NCBI GenBank assembly: GCA_024305405.1
Contig: JAKNDB010000108.1
Coordinates: 1-64,000, forward strand
Origin: Dirofilaria immitis
Taxonomy: Eukaryota > Nematoda > Chromadorea > Rhabditida > Onchocercidae
Reading direction: 5' to 3'
Length of the DNA stretch: 64,000 nucleotides
Part shown: in pieces, positions 22,728 through 35,400 of the stretch
How positions within the stretch are numbered: position 1 is the first letter of the stretch
Layout of the letters: the number at the start of each line of letters is the position of its first letter
Notes under the pieces: generated by a model
Database searches by the model: none
What the model saw: the letters and a program-made list of their open reading frames with translations, nothing else
What the model was told of the DNA's origin: nothing
Translations under genes and position numbers: made by a program

Positions 22728-24135
22728 TGACGTTCACGAACTTGGCTTCTTCTTTATTTGGTCTCGTCGTGCCCTCGATACTTCTTTTCGCATAGTGCTG
22801 TGTTGTGAGGGCCTTTGCAGTAAAAACAGGAACGCTTTCTGCTTTTACAATCCGTCGTCTTGTGACTATTATCAAAACAGTTCAAACAGACCTTTAATTC
22901 CTTCAAACGTTCCGTTCTTTGTTTTATTGTTGAGTAAACCTGACACTCATTATCCCAATGATCTTTATTACAAAATGCGCAGGGTCTTTTGTTTTAATCT
23001 ATTTTGCCTTTGATTTGGGAATTGACACTGTTAATGCTGAGGATTTATTAGGGATAAATCGTGAAAATGGTTTTGACTTACTCTAACGGTAACTGGGGCA
23101 AATTCACTGTTGTGTGATTTGCTGATTGTATCGTTTCGTTCTGTTGAGTTAGTACTCCTTTTTAGTGCCTTTTTCTAAGCGTTGGAGTATTAACTCTGAA
23201 TCCTTTTTCATACATTTTAAGAGTAATTATTACATCTTTACTATCACTAATTAGTCTTAAAATACCTGTTTCATCATTCACCATTTGTGCGTGTTTTTCT
23301 TCTTCCTCTCGCCTTTTTCCGGGGAGAAAATTTGTTGAATATATTGCTTCCACTCTTTATTGGTCGTTTCGAGAGATTCCAGATATGATTCGAGGCGCAT
23401 CATTTTCTCCTCGATGATTCGTTTTCTTGTTTCGTGTTGCTCTTGGATTTCTTCTACAGTCATCATTGGATCCATCTTCTCCAAATCCATTTTTTTGATT
23501 TCTTCCAGAAGGCTTAACAACTTTTCTTTCACCGGTTGAACATCTTTAACTATTACAGCTGACATTCCCAGCTCGTGGCACCAATTTTATTTTTGTTGTT
23601 AATTTTTTGATTAGACTGAACTGAGGCTTGAATTTGGTGGAAGTTGTATTTGGTGGAGAAGAATTCTTTGTGGACGAATTCGGGATTTGTAAGGTTGTAG
23701 CACAAGAAGAATGTAATAATAATTTATTTTAAAGAAAACGGGAACGGTGACTTTGGTAAAACTGTAGAAAACTGTGTAAACTGCGAAAATAAGCCTCTCG
23801 ACTACAAAGTCATGGTCTTCTATAGAAAAGATTTTGTGAGGAAGAGATTTATAAGGATGTACATATTTATTTACACTTGAAGAAAGTAGATAAAATTGAA
23901 GATAAAAATTTTCGTGAGAAGAAATGGTTTTACTCATAAAAACTGCAAGATAAACCCTTTGATAAAATGGTTGGATTAAGTTATTTAGACATAAGACAAT
24001 TTTTATGGAATGAGAACATCCGCCGGAAACGGCATTATGAGAATGATCTACATTTTATAAGCAATGATTCATAGAAAAATAAAGATTTAGAAATATATTT
24101 ATAATTAAAAATTAGTTTCAAGAAAATTCTCGACA
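22728..24135 (-). mobile_element. gag: Inverted BEL/Pao copy: LTR plus gag N-terminus and zinc knuckles
   Basis: Reverse-strand copy of 18151-19556: LTR 24135 to about 23594, primer site 23583-23566, gag ATG at 23565, coiled coil, the same internal gag deletion and zinc knuckles to about 22780. Here the Gag N-terminus is open past the point where the left copy is shifted (seven A residues against five), but it loses one A later in the GGAAAAAGG run near 23320. The copy stops at CGTTCACGAA just after the knuckles, the same position where the match to the left copy ends. Confidence 0.85.
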
Positions 24136-24215
24136 TTATATATATATATGATAATAAATGACAATGAAATGAAAAGAATTATATATATGATAATAAATGA
24201 TAATGAAATGAAAAG

Positions 24216-26360
24216 AAAAAAACGTCAGTGAATCTCAAATAATTAAAACCATTGCAAAAAAAATTATTAAAAAATTAAAAATTTTCTAAAAATACAGTTG
24301 CACACTTTCAAACACATTAAGTAAGTTGCTAAATGAAAAGAAGGCGTTTAACAGATGCATGGCAGAGAGTTGCTAAAGAAAACACATGCCAACAAAAATC
24401 AATAAATAAACTTAGATTTATGTAATGAAAATGGCAACAAAATAAGCATTAAAATGTTAAAATCAGACTTTGAATAAGATGCTAAATTTCTATATGGATA
24501 AGATGATAAAATTTTGACAATACATTTATTATATAGTTATCATAACGGCCACAGTTATCCGATAGAAGTGTAATTTGCTAAAATATGAAATTTCTTGTTT
24601 TGAAATACGAAAAACAAATAAAACAGTTAAAACTGTTAAAAATTTAAATTTCACAATAGCAGAACACCTATGGGATAATCATTATCGGAGGTAAAGAAAT
24701 TTCATCAACGACTCTGATACATTTCCTTTTTGTTATATTGCATTTAAATTGAATTAGAAAAATATATCGAATAATATGTTTTTATGGATTTCCAAATTGT
24801 CTCTAATTAAAGAGAAGAAAATTTAAGGGATAGCATTTGATTATTGGTCCTATCGGAAAAGAAACAAACTATTACAATTTTGATTGTTTGAGCATTTTCT
24901 AATTTCAACTACCATTTTAGAGACAAAATTTAATTGCTTTTTTTGCTAACATGCATTTTGCATTAGTAATTCTTATGAGAGCCTTTTTTCATTATCACAT
25001 AGATGATAGCTCAAGGAAATGGCATGAGGTATTCTGTATCTAAACATGGTAAGAAAAAGAAGTTGGGAAAAACACTCTTAGCAGTGCAGTTAGACTCAAT
25101 TCTGAAGACCTGCTCGAATCTTTTTGCATGTGCAGTAAGCACTGACATTTATTGCAAAACCATTATCTAAAGTTAAATTTTGCTACTGAAATGCATCATG
25201 AATCATGAAATAGGCAATGATTTCTCGAAAGATCAAGATAAGCTGATTGTTATTTCCAGATTAGTTAAGATAACCAGTAATATTTTTGCACTGACTGTTG
25301 TCCTATCAAACTTCATCACTTACTTATTTCAACATTTATAACAGTAATGTAAAGTGTAATAATATGAGTTCACCAGCTAATCTATAAGTTATTTAAATAT
25401 TTTTAAAGTTAATAACATCTCTGTCTAATAATTTTGTGTTAATATTTTAACATTAATTTTTGATTCGATTCCTTCTTATTCTCTCATTACTCTAGGTATA
25501 CTTGGTAATCAATCGATGACTGAAGCATAATATCGAGATCGCTTCGATACCAACAGTAATCCAATTACGAATATGACGATGAATCTTTTTTGCACCCTAA
25601 TAATATATTGATTCTTTAGTTGAATGATAGCTTTCGTAGCAGAAAAAGATATTATTTACTTCCGTTTACTTTGATGAAAGGAACAAATTTTTCGATCATT
25701 TTTATCTTTGAGAAACAATAAATTCTTTAAAAAGATTACAATATTAATAAAAATTTTGCAAAAACCTAATAAGATATGCCAACTATGCGAAACATTTGAA
25801 AAAAATATATTACGTTTAATAGGTATAATAATATATTATGATAAGCATGTAATCCAAGCCAATATATATGCCGTCATTTTATTTGATCTCTTTTAGAAGA
25901 AAAATATATTTTAAACTATTTAAAAATTAAAAGCTATACTAAGGAACAAATCTTAATAGCAATCGTTATATTTCAAATTATATTTTCATAGTGCAAAGTT
26001 ATCGTTTATTATTTCAAAATTCACAGAATTTATTTAATAGTTGTTTGGCATTAAGTCTATGTTTTTAAAAAAAAAAATTAAAAAAAAGACTTCACAAAGC
26101 AATTAGACATCTATATCACTCATGACAAGACAATTGTCAGATTTGGTCGAAAAAGGATGAAGTTAATGTAAAGATTGGAATTCTAATCCGAAATATAATT
26201 AATCCTTCCGACTAATTATTTCTATGATATAAGCAATGAAAGAAGCGATTTTTAAAATATTAAGCTGCCAAATAATGAGAATAATCAAATGTGCAATTTT
26301 GTATTCACTACCATTCCATCAGTTTGATGCGACAGATGTAACGAATTGAGTACGCATTAT
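24216..26360. other. AT-rich intergenic stretch
   Basis: No gene recognised. Short frames such as 25708-25896 plus show no family resemblance. Confidence 0.55.
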
Positions 26361-27389
26361 TTACATATTGTCCCAATCATCGTAAGCTGATGCAACTGCT
26401 GATGCCAGTTCTGTACCTCCTCCTTTCCCTTTCTTGATTATAGTATTCTATAATTTTCACAACACTTATTAAACATTATTTAAACTTCAGTATGATGTAG
26501 CATTTTATGCTATTACTATCATCATCAGTTGGTAGGTAACACATTTGTTTCGAATTTGTTTCATATGAATCTGCTCTACCGGTTTCAAGCAAGTAATTTC
26601 TGAAATAAATAAAATCACCTGTTCACGATCAAATTGCCATGTTTCGTAGTCTCGAAGAGCAATTTGTACATAACTTGTCACATAGTGTTGTTCTTCCGTG
26701 CGCTGGTATTTTTGCAAAACATCAAGTGCTAAATTTTGTAACTCAATCATATTCAATGCTTCACATTCAGCAACCAATCTAAATGTGCAAATTTTTGGTA
26801 ATTTCCAGCAGGGAATAAAATTGATAATTTTCTTAAAACGTATTATTGATCTTACTCAAAGATCACCTTTACTGAATTGCAAATCTGGAGAAAATTCAAA
26901 CCTTCTAATAAGTGAAACCTTCAAAGTAAGAGATTAAACTTTTTTCAGGCAACAAGCATAAAGTCTGCTTCAAGCAATGATTCTTTCGACATACTTTGCC
27001 AAATCATCTGGTTTTGAAGGTAATGCTAATGATAGAACAAATTTTTCTTTCTTTAGTCGCAAATATGCAAGAATATGTCGGAAAGATTTCGGATCACGAT
27101 CCAAATAATAGTTACCTGAATTAGTATATATATATATATATGAACGACAATTACATAACTTATTCTTTTTGCTCAGGTGCTTTACACATTTGGTAAGTGT
27201 GAAATTATCAAGTTTAAATTTATGCAACGAACCTCCTTTATCAGTAGCAATCGGCTTGACAGTGCCAGGTTTGAACCATTCTGCCAGTTTACTTTTCGGA
27301 TCTGCCAGTAGATCGGTCCGTCGAACTGTATACCGTTTACCGCCAACGTTGACATTTAGAATATCATCAGTGTGTCGATTACGAGCCAT
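26361..27389 (-). CDS. BTB/POZ (T1-type) domain protein, KCTD-like, 174 aa
   Basis: Four exons join without a frame break: 27389-27233, 27115-26995, 26778-26619 and 26447-26361, giving 174 residues. The start MARNRHTDD leads into a T1/BTB fold: ILNVNVGGKRYTVRR (strand 1 and the GGK turn), LADPKSKLAEWF, then NYYLDRDPKSFRHILAYLR, which is the hallmark YFIDRDP-F--IL-YLR motif of potassium-channel T1 and KCTD proteins. The rest is a helical tail ending SAYDDWDNM. No channel membrane segments follow, so KCTD-type. Such proteins oligomerise and often serve as cullin-3 adaptors; the partner cannot be read from sequence. Splice sites are GT-AG. The first intron has no stop and a length divisible by three, so an unspliced reading is also open. 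Confidence 0.85.
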
Positions 27390-27399
27390 TGCTATTTCT

Positions 27400-30300
27400 C
27401 CGCTAAATTTCTCTTAAAAAAAAAAAAAAATTACTGTTCTTCCAAAGAAGAAACGAAAACTTATTATTAATACAAGAATTTCATACAATGATCTATTAGT
27501 AAATTTCTGCTGTCCTCGAGAATGATCAAAAGAAGGAATGGATGTATGGGATGAATAGGATATCATATGCTTGTTGCAGTAAACGATCTTTGTAATAATG
27601 TATGTGGTTCAAATAGAACAATCTCATATTTGGAATAAAAGTCCTTCTAAGATATACATAAACTGATAAAAGGGCCTTGAATAAAATTTTTTTGCATTAC
27701 AAAAATAGTAAGTAATAAGATAGTTAACTAGTAGATAATCAGTAGTACAAAGATAGGATACTGACTTCTGAAGGTGGCATTCCAAATAACGCAGAATTTC
27801 TGGTATTTAATGAATTCAAAAAGTTCACTCATAATCAATTTATTTTTTGTATTGCTAATGTCTTCTAAAATTGTCTAAAAACAATTTTGGGACGAAAGAT
27901 GTGCTTTACAAAGAATAATTTTTTCAATGAATATATCCCAAAAGATAAATATATATGAATACTAAAAATATATGTTGTTGTAGGCGGTTTAGGATTTTTG
28001 GGCAAAAAATATCGAAAAGTGAAGTTGAAGCTATTTAATAGTAATTCTGCATTGCACTATTTGCTAATGCTCGGAAATGAATTTGTGAAAGCTGATGATT
28101 CTAGATACTGCAGAAAATAACACTACGTTGATAATAAGCGAATGAGTGAGAAGATAAACCTTTAATATACTTGCCAAATAATAAATAGAACAATAAATAC
28201 GGAGTGAGTAAGAAAGAGCAAAGATAAACCGAGCATTGGATCCAATTTGATTGTTGTTTGAAATGTGAACAAAGCTATTTGCCTTATGTAGTTGATAGCC
28301 AACATTGCCTAGGTAAAATGTCGTGGATTGATTTTGCAAGAACTCATAAGGAAAGGCCAGTTTTTAAATTGTCAATTCATATCATTTTAACCAAATTGAA
28401 TCTGGAAAAATTTGATCATATTTAAGATTTATGAGGAATTGCGTTGCCAAATGGATTACTTGCTATGTAAGCTTTCATCCATAAATTCAAACTAACGATA
28501 AGATCTCGCTTGTCATATTTCTAGTCAACTAATATAGCATTAGAGCAAAGACCAAATTGATGAAACCAATGAAAATGCATAGTCGTTCGTTGGTAGTTAG
28601 GAAAATACCTTATGGAAGAACAGATCTCATTCTTCCACACCATAGCCTCCCGGTCAGGCCTCTTTTTGTCCTTGAATTAACTGTGTGTGCTTCTTGTTGT
28701 CATTTTACGTCTTGCAATGACAGCAGTTTAACATAAATTGGCATTCATACATTTCAATCTATTTTTGTCCAACGAAAAATGTTTCCTGACTTGCATAATT
28801 CAGCTGATATGTATACATATTTTATCATCAGCGTTCTTTGTAATAATTACAAATAAGATATTAAATATTATTTGGTTAGCAAAATGATTTGCAAAAAATA
28901 GGGAAGTCTTCAGTAATTGCTATATTTTGCATATATCTTGATCGTATCTGTTTCTTGCGATAAAGAAAGATTGCTTCTCGTTACCTTACTTTTCTTCTGA
29001 AGTGTTGATCATTTGAGGCATCTATTTATTGAAGCAAATGTAGTTTAATATCCTTCCAATATAGTAATGCATTTCTTTTGCTTTTATGTACTTCGACTTT
29101 TGCTGCTTCTATTCCAAGGATAAATTCCCGCGGATAACTCCAACAACTCTAGTGCAATATGTAAAAGCAAGTGATGTCAACAAAGCAAGACAGTCTTATT
29201 AGGAAGTTTACGTAATGCTTAAAAGCTATCCCGCGGATTCAGAGAATTTATTATGCTCAATGTTCAAGCAATCATAAAATGATAAATCAATCTATTATAA
29301 CGCTAAAACACTGAGTGATTTTCGAAAGCGTTAAATCGCTAATTTAAATATGTAAAAAAATCAGTCGTCCATCAATGTACGGATTCCATATGATGAGAAT
29401 TTTTCCGAGTTCCTTGTCTAAACTTCGTTTATATACAAATGCGAATATCATTATAAAATTTCTGATGCTTGATTTGAAGCTTGCATTATTCGATTCAAAT
29501 TTGATGATTGACGTAGATTAGCTACTAGTTTCTTCATATTCCTATTCTTTTAGAAAGACCATTTGTGGCCATTTCATTGTATGGAAATTTATTACAATCC
29601 ATTGTATACAAATTATTATTTGTTATTTGCATGGATAGGAAGATAAACAAATTGCAATATGAAGAACAAAGCCCAGATTCCTGTTAGAATGCAATTAACT
29701 TAAACTAATACGAATGCTAGTTACATGATTGCGACGACTGATTTCAGTATCGCTGCAACAAAGATCCAACAAGTTACTTTTTCTTTGGCTTCTCAATCCA
29801 GGCTGTATATTTGCTCCATTTTATAGTATCTTTTGAATTGCAAATTTATTCTAAGCAAATATTGAACAGCGGAACTTACTAAGAATATGAACAAAAGATT
29901 TCTTCCTATTCAATTTTATCTCATTTCTGTGAATAAAGGACCAAAGCAAAAGATTATAGATGATACCTTCCCTAATTAGATATAGGAGGATTCATGATAA
30001 GCAGAGCATTATATTTTGATCATGAGATGGTTGATTCTGTGATTTAATTAAACTGAAATATACATTTGTGACTTTCTCTTGGTTATCGCAATACTTTTTT
30101 TTAAAAACAAATGAAATAGTCTTTATTTTAAGCAAAGAAAGAATGTCGAGAGTAGCTTCCAAATTCATGAAAATTAGCTAACTTGAAGCAACTCAAGATT
30201 TGATGCATTTCCATAAAATAATCTGATACATAATTTGTATATAAATTTGTACATAATATACCGTACTGAATTCACAATTCAGATTGTTTTGCATACCACG

Positions 30301-32372
30301 TGCATTAATTGTTTCGATAATGAACTAATTAGTCATATGCTTTTATTCAGAAATTCCTTGATAAAATGTTCGTAGTTTCCATTTTTAGATATCAATAAAC
30401 AGAATTTTATCATCGTCATTAAAGTTTGAACTTTAAACATCACACTGATATTTATCATATATAATGTAAGCGGTGGCTATACAACCGTCTCGATGAATCT
30501 GATATCGCTGAAGAAGAATGAAACTTAAAGGCTAGAGTAAACAAATTAAAATAAAGCTGCTGATTTGGAAGGAAAGCAGATGAACCTTTGCATAGGTTCA
30601 GATATTTTGCAGAAAAGAGAAAGCATAAAATTCGGATTAGGGTTAAACTATTATTGAAAACTTATTCGCTAATCTAAAGTTTATATTATAGCTTTAGTAG
30701 TAGCTGAATTAGTTTGATCTCACTCCAAAAATGCTATAAAACAGTAATACTGTATTGAAGATACATATAACTTTAGAAAATTCGGCAAGGATAAAAACTG
30801 CTTGAAAGTTATCGAACAAATTGCTGCTGTTTAAATAAATGAATCTGATGTAATTAATTTGAGATTTTAAATAGTGGAATTCAAGATCGTTGCAAGAAAC
30901 AGTAGTATAACGACAGGAAAAATATTACAAAAACATAGAATGTCTAAAAGCAGTAATTGATTTCTCTTTCTTATTATTTCTTGTGATGCTTCGTTCACTT
31001 AAAAATTCAGATGTTCCATGAAAAGTTTGTCAAAATAAGTTTCGGATTAATAGGATGCTCGCCGTTACAAAGTTGCTTAATTGATAATGTCTCAACATTA
31101 ATTTTTATATAATTTATTTTAAATGCCGATTCAAACATTTGACTTATTCATAGTCAATTTTGGGTATTTCAATTCTTTGTCTAAGGTAGCGGTAAGCACT
31201 GATTACTAAAATTCATTATTAATTAACAGTAAAAATAAAAGTATCAGCATCATGAGATGTGAAGTGAAATTGTGCAACATAATAATATTAAATATCTTTA
31301 TTGCTCTGCATCTCATCTGTTAATCGGACCATAATTCCTTTTTATTGTAATATTTTGATGGTTATGAAAATATCACAAATCTTAATAATACGAACGTTTG
31401 GAGGAAAGTTGCCGATAGAACCTAGAATACGTTCTATAAAGAATTTTAGTTGGAATTACTTCTTGAAATTAAATTAATTTACGGATTTCGGATCAAAATA
31501 GGGACAATCAATCTAGAAATTCATCATGAATAAATTTAAATCTAATGATTAAATTGAGTCATTAAGTGAGGAAGTTATAGATTCAACGAGTGAAATAACA
31601 TTGATGGAGCAGATAGATGATTTAGGTTTCAGATAACAGATAGCAGCTATGATCACTTCCTCCTTTTTTATTTTGGTAAAATTCTGTAATCGAATGATGC
31701 TTTTATTTAAGAGACTAAGTGCTGAAAGGAAGGAAGCATTTTACTTTTAGCACTGACAATTTATCAAAAATGAAAGCATTTGAGCTGATAATGCACCGCT
31801 TCTTTGAAAGATTTCTAACTACAAATTTTGAATATTTCGTTCAAAATTCTTCGTGTCTACGATAAAACATTTACAGATGCGATAAATATTCGTTTCTGTT
31901 TCATTTGGAAATAACAAGAACTTTCATTTTTTTTTCTTTCTGCTTGCGGATTTCTTGTACAATCCATCGGAAGCATCCTATCATCATCATATGTCAAAAT
32001 ACGCAATATCCTTGAACATTTTCCTTAGTAACTCTGAAATTGCAATATTGCCGAGGAGAATCTCTAAAGGTGATATTACGATTGTTTTCGCGTTCAATGA
32101 GATATCTCTGCTTTTTGATAGTGCGTATTGGGTTCTGGTCGTAGGTGACGGACTATAACAGATAACACTGTATCACATAATGAAACAAACAATGAAAATG
32201 TTCTGCCCGTTGATGCTCTTTTGCTTCAATCGTTGGGCATGTCTATCTTCCTGCTTCTAATTTCCAACAATCGACTATCATTTCTTGCAAGACTTACTGA
32301 TTCAGCAACTTCAGCAAATTCATCATGCTTGCAATGTATAGTTAATGGTTGAATACCGTCGTTCAAGCTTCT
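27400..32372. other. Long AT-rich intergenic stretch
   Basis: Nearly 5 kb with no recognised gene, RNA or repeat array. The open frame at 28064-28339 minus is hydrophobic and unlike any family I know. Confidence 0.5.
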
Positions 32373-32534
32373 ATGAAGATAGACAGGCTTCTGATTATTC
32401 TTTCTTTTCTGCTAGTGATTCCATCTACTTCCACTTCTATGCTCAGGCCTTCTTACTACAATCCTCTCCTAATATTTCAAGAAGATTCATTGGATTGCAT
32501 GCCATGCTTTTATTGTTCAGCTTCAGCTTTATAA
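32373..32534 (+). CDS. Candidate small secreted peptide, 53 aa
   Basis: The ATG at 32373 gives MKIDRLLIILSFLLVIPSTS, a well-formed signal peptide (charged start, leucine-rich core, small polar residues before a likely cleavage site), followed by a short mature part ending in the cysteine-containing CMPCFYCSASAL before TAA. The three cysteines within six residues are unusual. It is alone in a large gene-poor interval, with no clear splice sites or second exon. It could be a neuropeptide-like or effector-like peptide, or a chance frame. Confidence 0.3.
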   Translation: MKIDRLLIILSFLLVIPSTSTSMLRPSYYNPLLIFQEDSLDCMPCFYCSASAL

Positions 32535-35400
32535 TTGCAAGAATAATTCAAGTGACATACCTGACTATTTACGTAATTTCGTAGAAGCAAAGCCCATTAT
32601 GGGCTTGGAAAAAGTACAAGAAAGCATTTTTGGGCACTTCTTTTCTATATTACCAATACTTTTTTCCTTTACTGAGAAACTTTCACGGATCATTTCGTAC
32701 ACTTTGCTATAGGATAATAATGATAAGGCTTTTAATGTATCACATTTACTAAAACTCGTCCTTTAAATAGAGTTTTTCGTACGCTATTATAAAATCGAAG
32801 TTTTTATAAGAATTATTTCCAAAAAGTTTCCGTTCTGTTAAATGCAGCGGCTATCTTATTTTACCAGATAATTGGCTAAGGAAAAGCTCTTCAACACAGG
32901 AAACTTCATTTATGCTAAATTGCTTTCACTTCAATAAAATACCGCTGTTAGGACGAAGTATAGTATAAGTTTTGGATAAATTTAAGTAGAGTCGTTCTTT
33001 AGCCTAGAAATTATTTCTGAATGATTAATAAGTGAAATTATAAGGAATCATTCTAAATCAGTATGTTCCGCGAATTCTGTTACAATTGCCAGACATTATC
33101 AGTATGTAATAAAGTGCATTAAACACATATTAATAACAGTTGACTTTATTCTTAGGCTTATCAAAACTAGAATAACAAGCTAACTAACCGTGGGAAGTTT
33201 GACTAGCTTAGCAATATGTTCTTCTAGTACCTGGATAAATATCCTGCCTATTATTGTTAATAAATGTGACGAAAGGATGGATGTATTCAGTTTCGACATC
33301 ATTCTACAATTTATACTATTTGACGAAAATAATTCAGCGCATTTCAATATCAACTACATTAAAAATTAAATATGATATTCTAAGCTTTCCAGTAATCGAA
33401 TGATGATACTTGTCTGCTTTTTGCATCCACAAATAAATGGTGGTTTCCGGAGTTTCTATCGCTATATAATCAAATGAGTCAAACAAACAAACACTTTTCA
33501 TTTCTGAACGAATAATTTGAGCATAGAACTTAATAAAATTTTAGATTTGAATTTTACTTCTAGATTTATCTAAATATTTTTTATTTTATACATAGTTGCT
33601 AGCTATTACGGAAATTCTTTTTTTTTTTTTATCGAACAAAACATAGCTTGCTTAATTTCAGCACCAGTTTTCATTCAGCATCTATCGTAGAAATTTTTAA
33701 TTTGTGAATCAATTGTGTAATAGGCAAATTTATATAGGATTTATTTATTTATTATTAGAGAAAGCTGTTCCTTTGATAAATCGAGATAAATGACAGATTA
33801 GTAATTAAATAAAATAAGCAGACGAATGCGAGAAATTAGAAACAAAGGAATTAATCGTTCCAACTTACTTCCATTAGCTCCGTTACATTTTTGAATGCTT
33901 ATATATATATATATATATAAGATGTGTTGCAAACGCCATGTTACTATTAAAATAACTTGTACAAAAGAATGATAAATAGAATTGCTAAAACTGTAGGCAG
34001 TCATTTACATCGATTACAATGATGAATCATCAAGGAATTTTCAATATATATTTAGAAAATTAAGATTTATGATTACAAATATTTCCCGCTTTCCCGACAA
34101 TATCTACAGAAATGCATTTGTAAATCCCGCACATAAAAAAATATTTGTTCGATAAGAAATATTATAAAAACCATTTAAACCTCATAATAGATGAGGAGAA
34201 ACAGGAAATATTGTGGGATATACGGGAACTTGAGTTATAAATCATGAGGAGATGTCAGCTGATGGCTAAGATTTCGCAGTCTGAACCAACGTAGCAGCTA
34301 GTTCAAAATTATCGAGACATATCATTGATTTGCCACCAATCAATGAATCAATAGAATGTTCGGATAAAGAAAACCGTCACTTATAGCAAAAATGATACAG
34401 AAAATCAAGCAAATTTATGTGCATTAAACCAGCTCTGCTCCCTTTAATTTTAATCCTCAAGTTGTTTTTTCATCCTCGTTATATTCAACATCATTATCTA
34501 CATAAAAATGGTTGTGCAGAATTCGTAATGTCGGGTATTTTTCCTTCTTTGTTAGGAGAACATCTTGCATTACAAATAGTTTAATGGCAACGAGTCATCG
34601 ACTTCAAACAGACTCAGCATAAAACGATTGTACTAACCTTTTTTTTTTTCATTTTCTGCGTCTAAAAGTTTTATGCGTGATTATGCATTAATGTTAAAGA
34701 TATCCGGATTCTCATAAAAGTATCAGTCCAACGTCGCATGGGACAAAAATTTATGTTACAAGGAAATAATTGGATGAAGTGAACTGAATGATGAAACAAT
34801 TCTGGTAACAAGGTTAACAATATTCAATTTCTTCTATGAATACAAAACTGGACCTAAATATTGGTTAAGTAACCAATTTGTCATATATTAATATTTATGA
34901 GTAACAATGCTGAAAAAGAAAAAAAGGAACCGAAACAGAATACCAGAAATAAGCATCGTTCCTATTCAATATATCAATAAATATCAGTATTTCACTTCAG
35001 CACCAATAAGATCAAGAAAAATCTCATGGTACAAATAACAAGCATTTGTTGAAAGACAAGAACAAAGGGATCCGCCTGGATTCTATAAATAATCGGATAA
35101 AAGAAAACAGTAAACAATATATGAAATACCAATAAAAGAACTACATATCACAATTCTCTGCAAAATGTCTCTTTCTCCATTCCCCTATGTGTAACTGCAG
35201 AATCTATAATTACAACATTCGAATCTACATCATGTACGTGTACATATATTATGCTTAGCCCCTTCTATAACCGCTGCTAATCCGCACAAGTTTTTTACAT
35301 ACATCTGAACTTCTCTAATGTCAACTATTCGTTCCGAACACATCAATTTTAAAAATATTGCCTTCCAGAAAGATAATATGAACAATAAATAATAGCATCA
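32535..35400. other. AT-rich intergenic stretch downstream of PDK1
   Basis: Holds a (TA)n tract at about 33900-33919 and no recognised gene. Confidence 0.55.

Larger units (their letters stand above)
18151..24135. mobile_element. Composite BEL/Pao block with 1.4-kb inverted ends
   Basis: Both outer edges are LTR tips: TGTCGAG... at 18151 and its reverse complement ending at 24135. Positions 18151-19556 (LTR, primer site and 5' gag) match the reverse complement of 22728-24135 with only a handful of differences, including one 2-bp and one 1-bp indel in A-runs. Between the arms lie the rest of a deleted element (protease, env-like remnant and the first 70 bp of a 3' LTR), a poly-T run and a trehalase-like host fragment. 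No reverse transcriptase, RNase H or integrase is present, so the block could not have moved on its own proteins. Confidence 0.85.
18109..24215. repeat. Short tandem units flanking the composite block
   Basis: One copy of a unit of about 35 bp beginning TATATATGATAATAA and including TGATAATGAAATGAAAA lies at 18109-18143, just left of the block. Two copies lie just right of it at about 24143-24178 and 24181-24215. The block therefore sits inside a small pre-existing tandem repeat. The five bases touching each end (TTACA left, TTATA right) are nearly identical, as a target duplication would be. Confidence 0.7.

Noticed and set aside
22795..23013. Plus-strand cysteine-rich frame
   Set aside because: It is the antisense of the gag zinc knuckles of the inverted copy.
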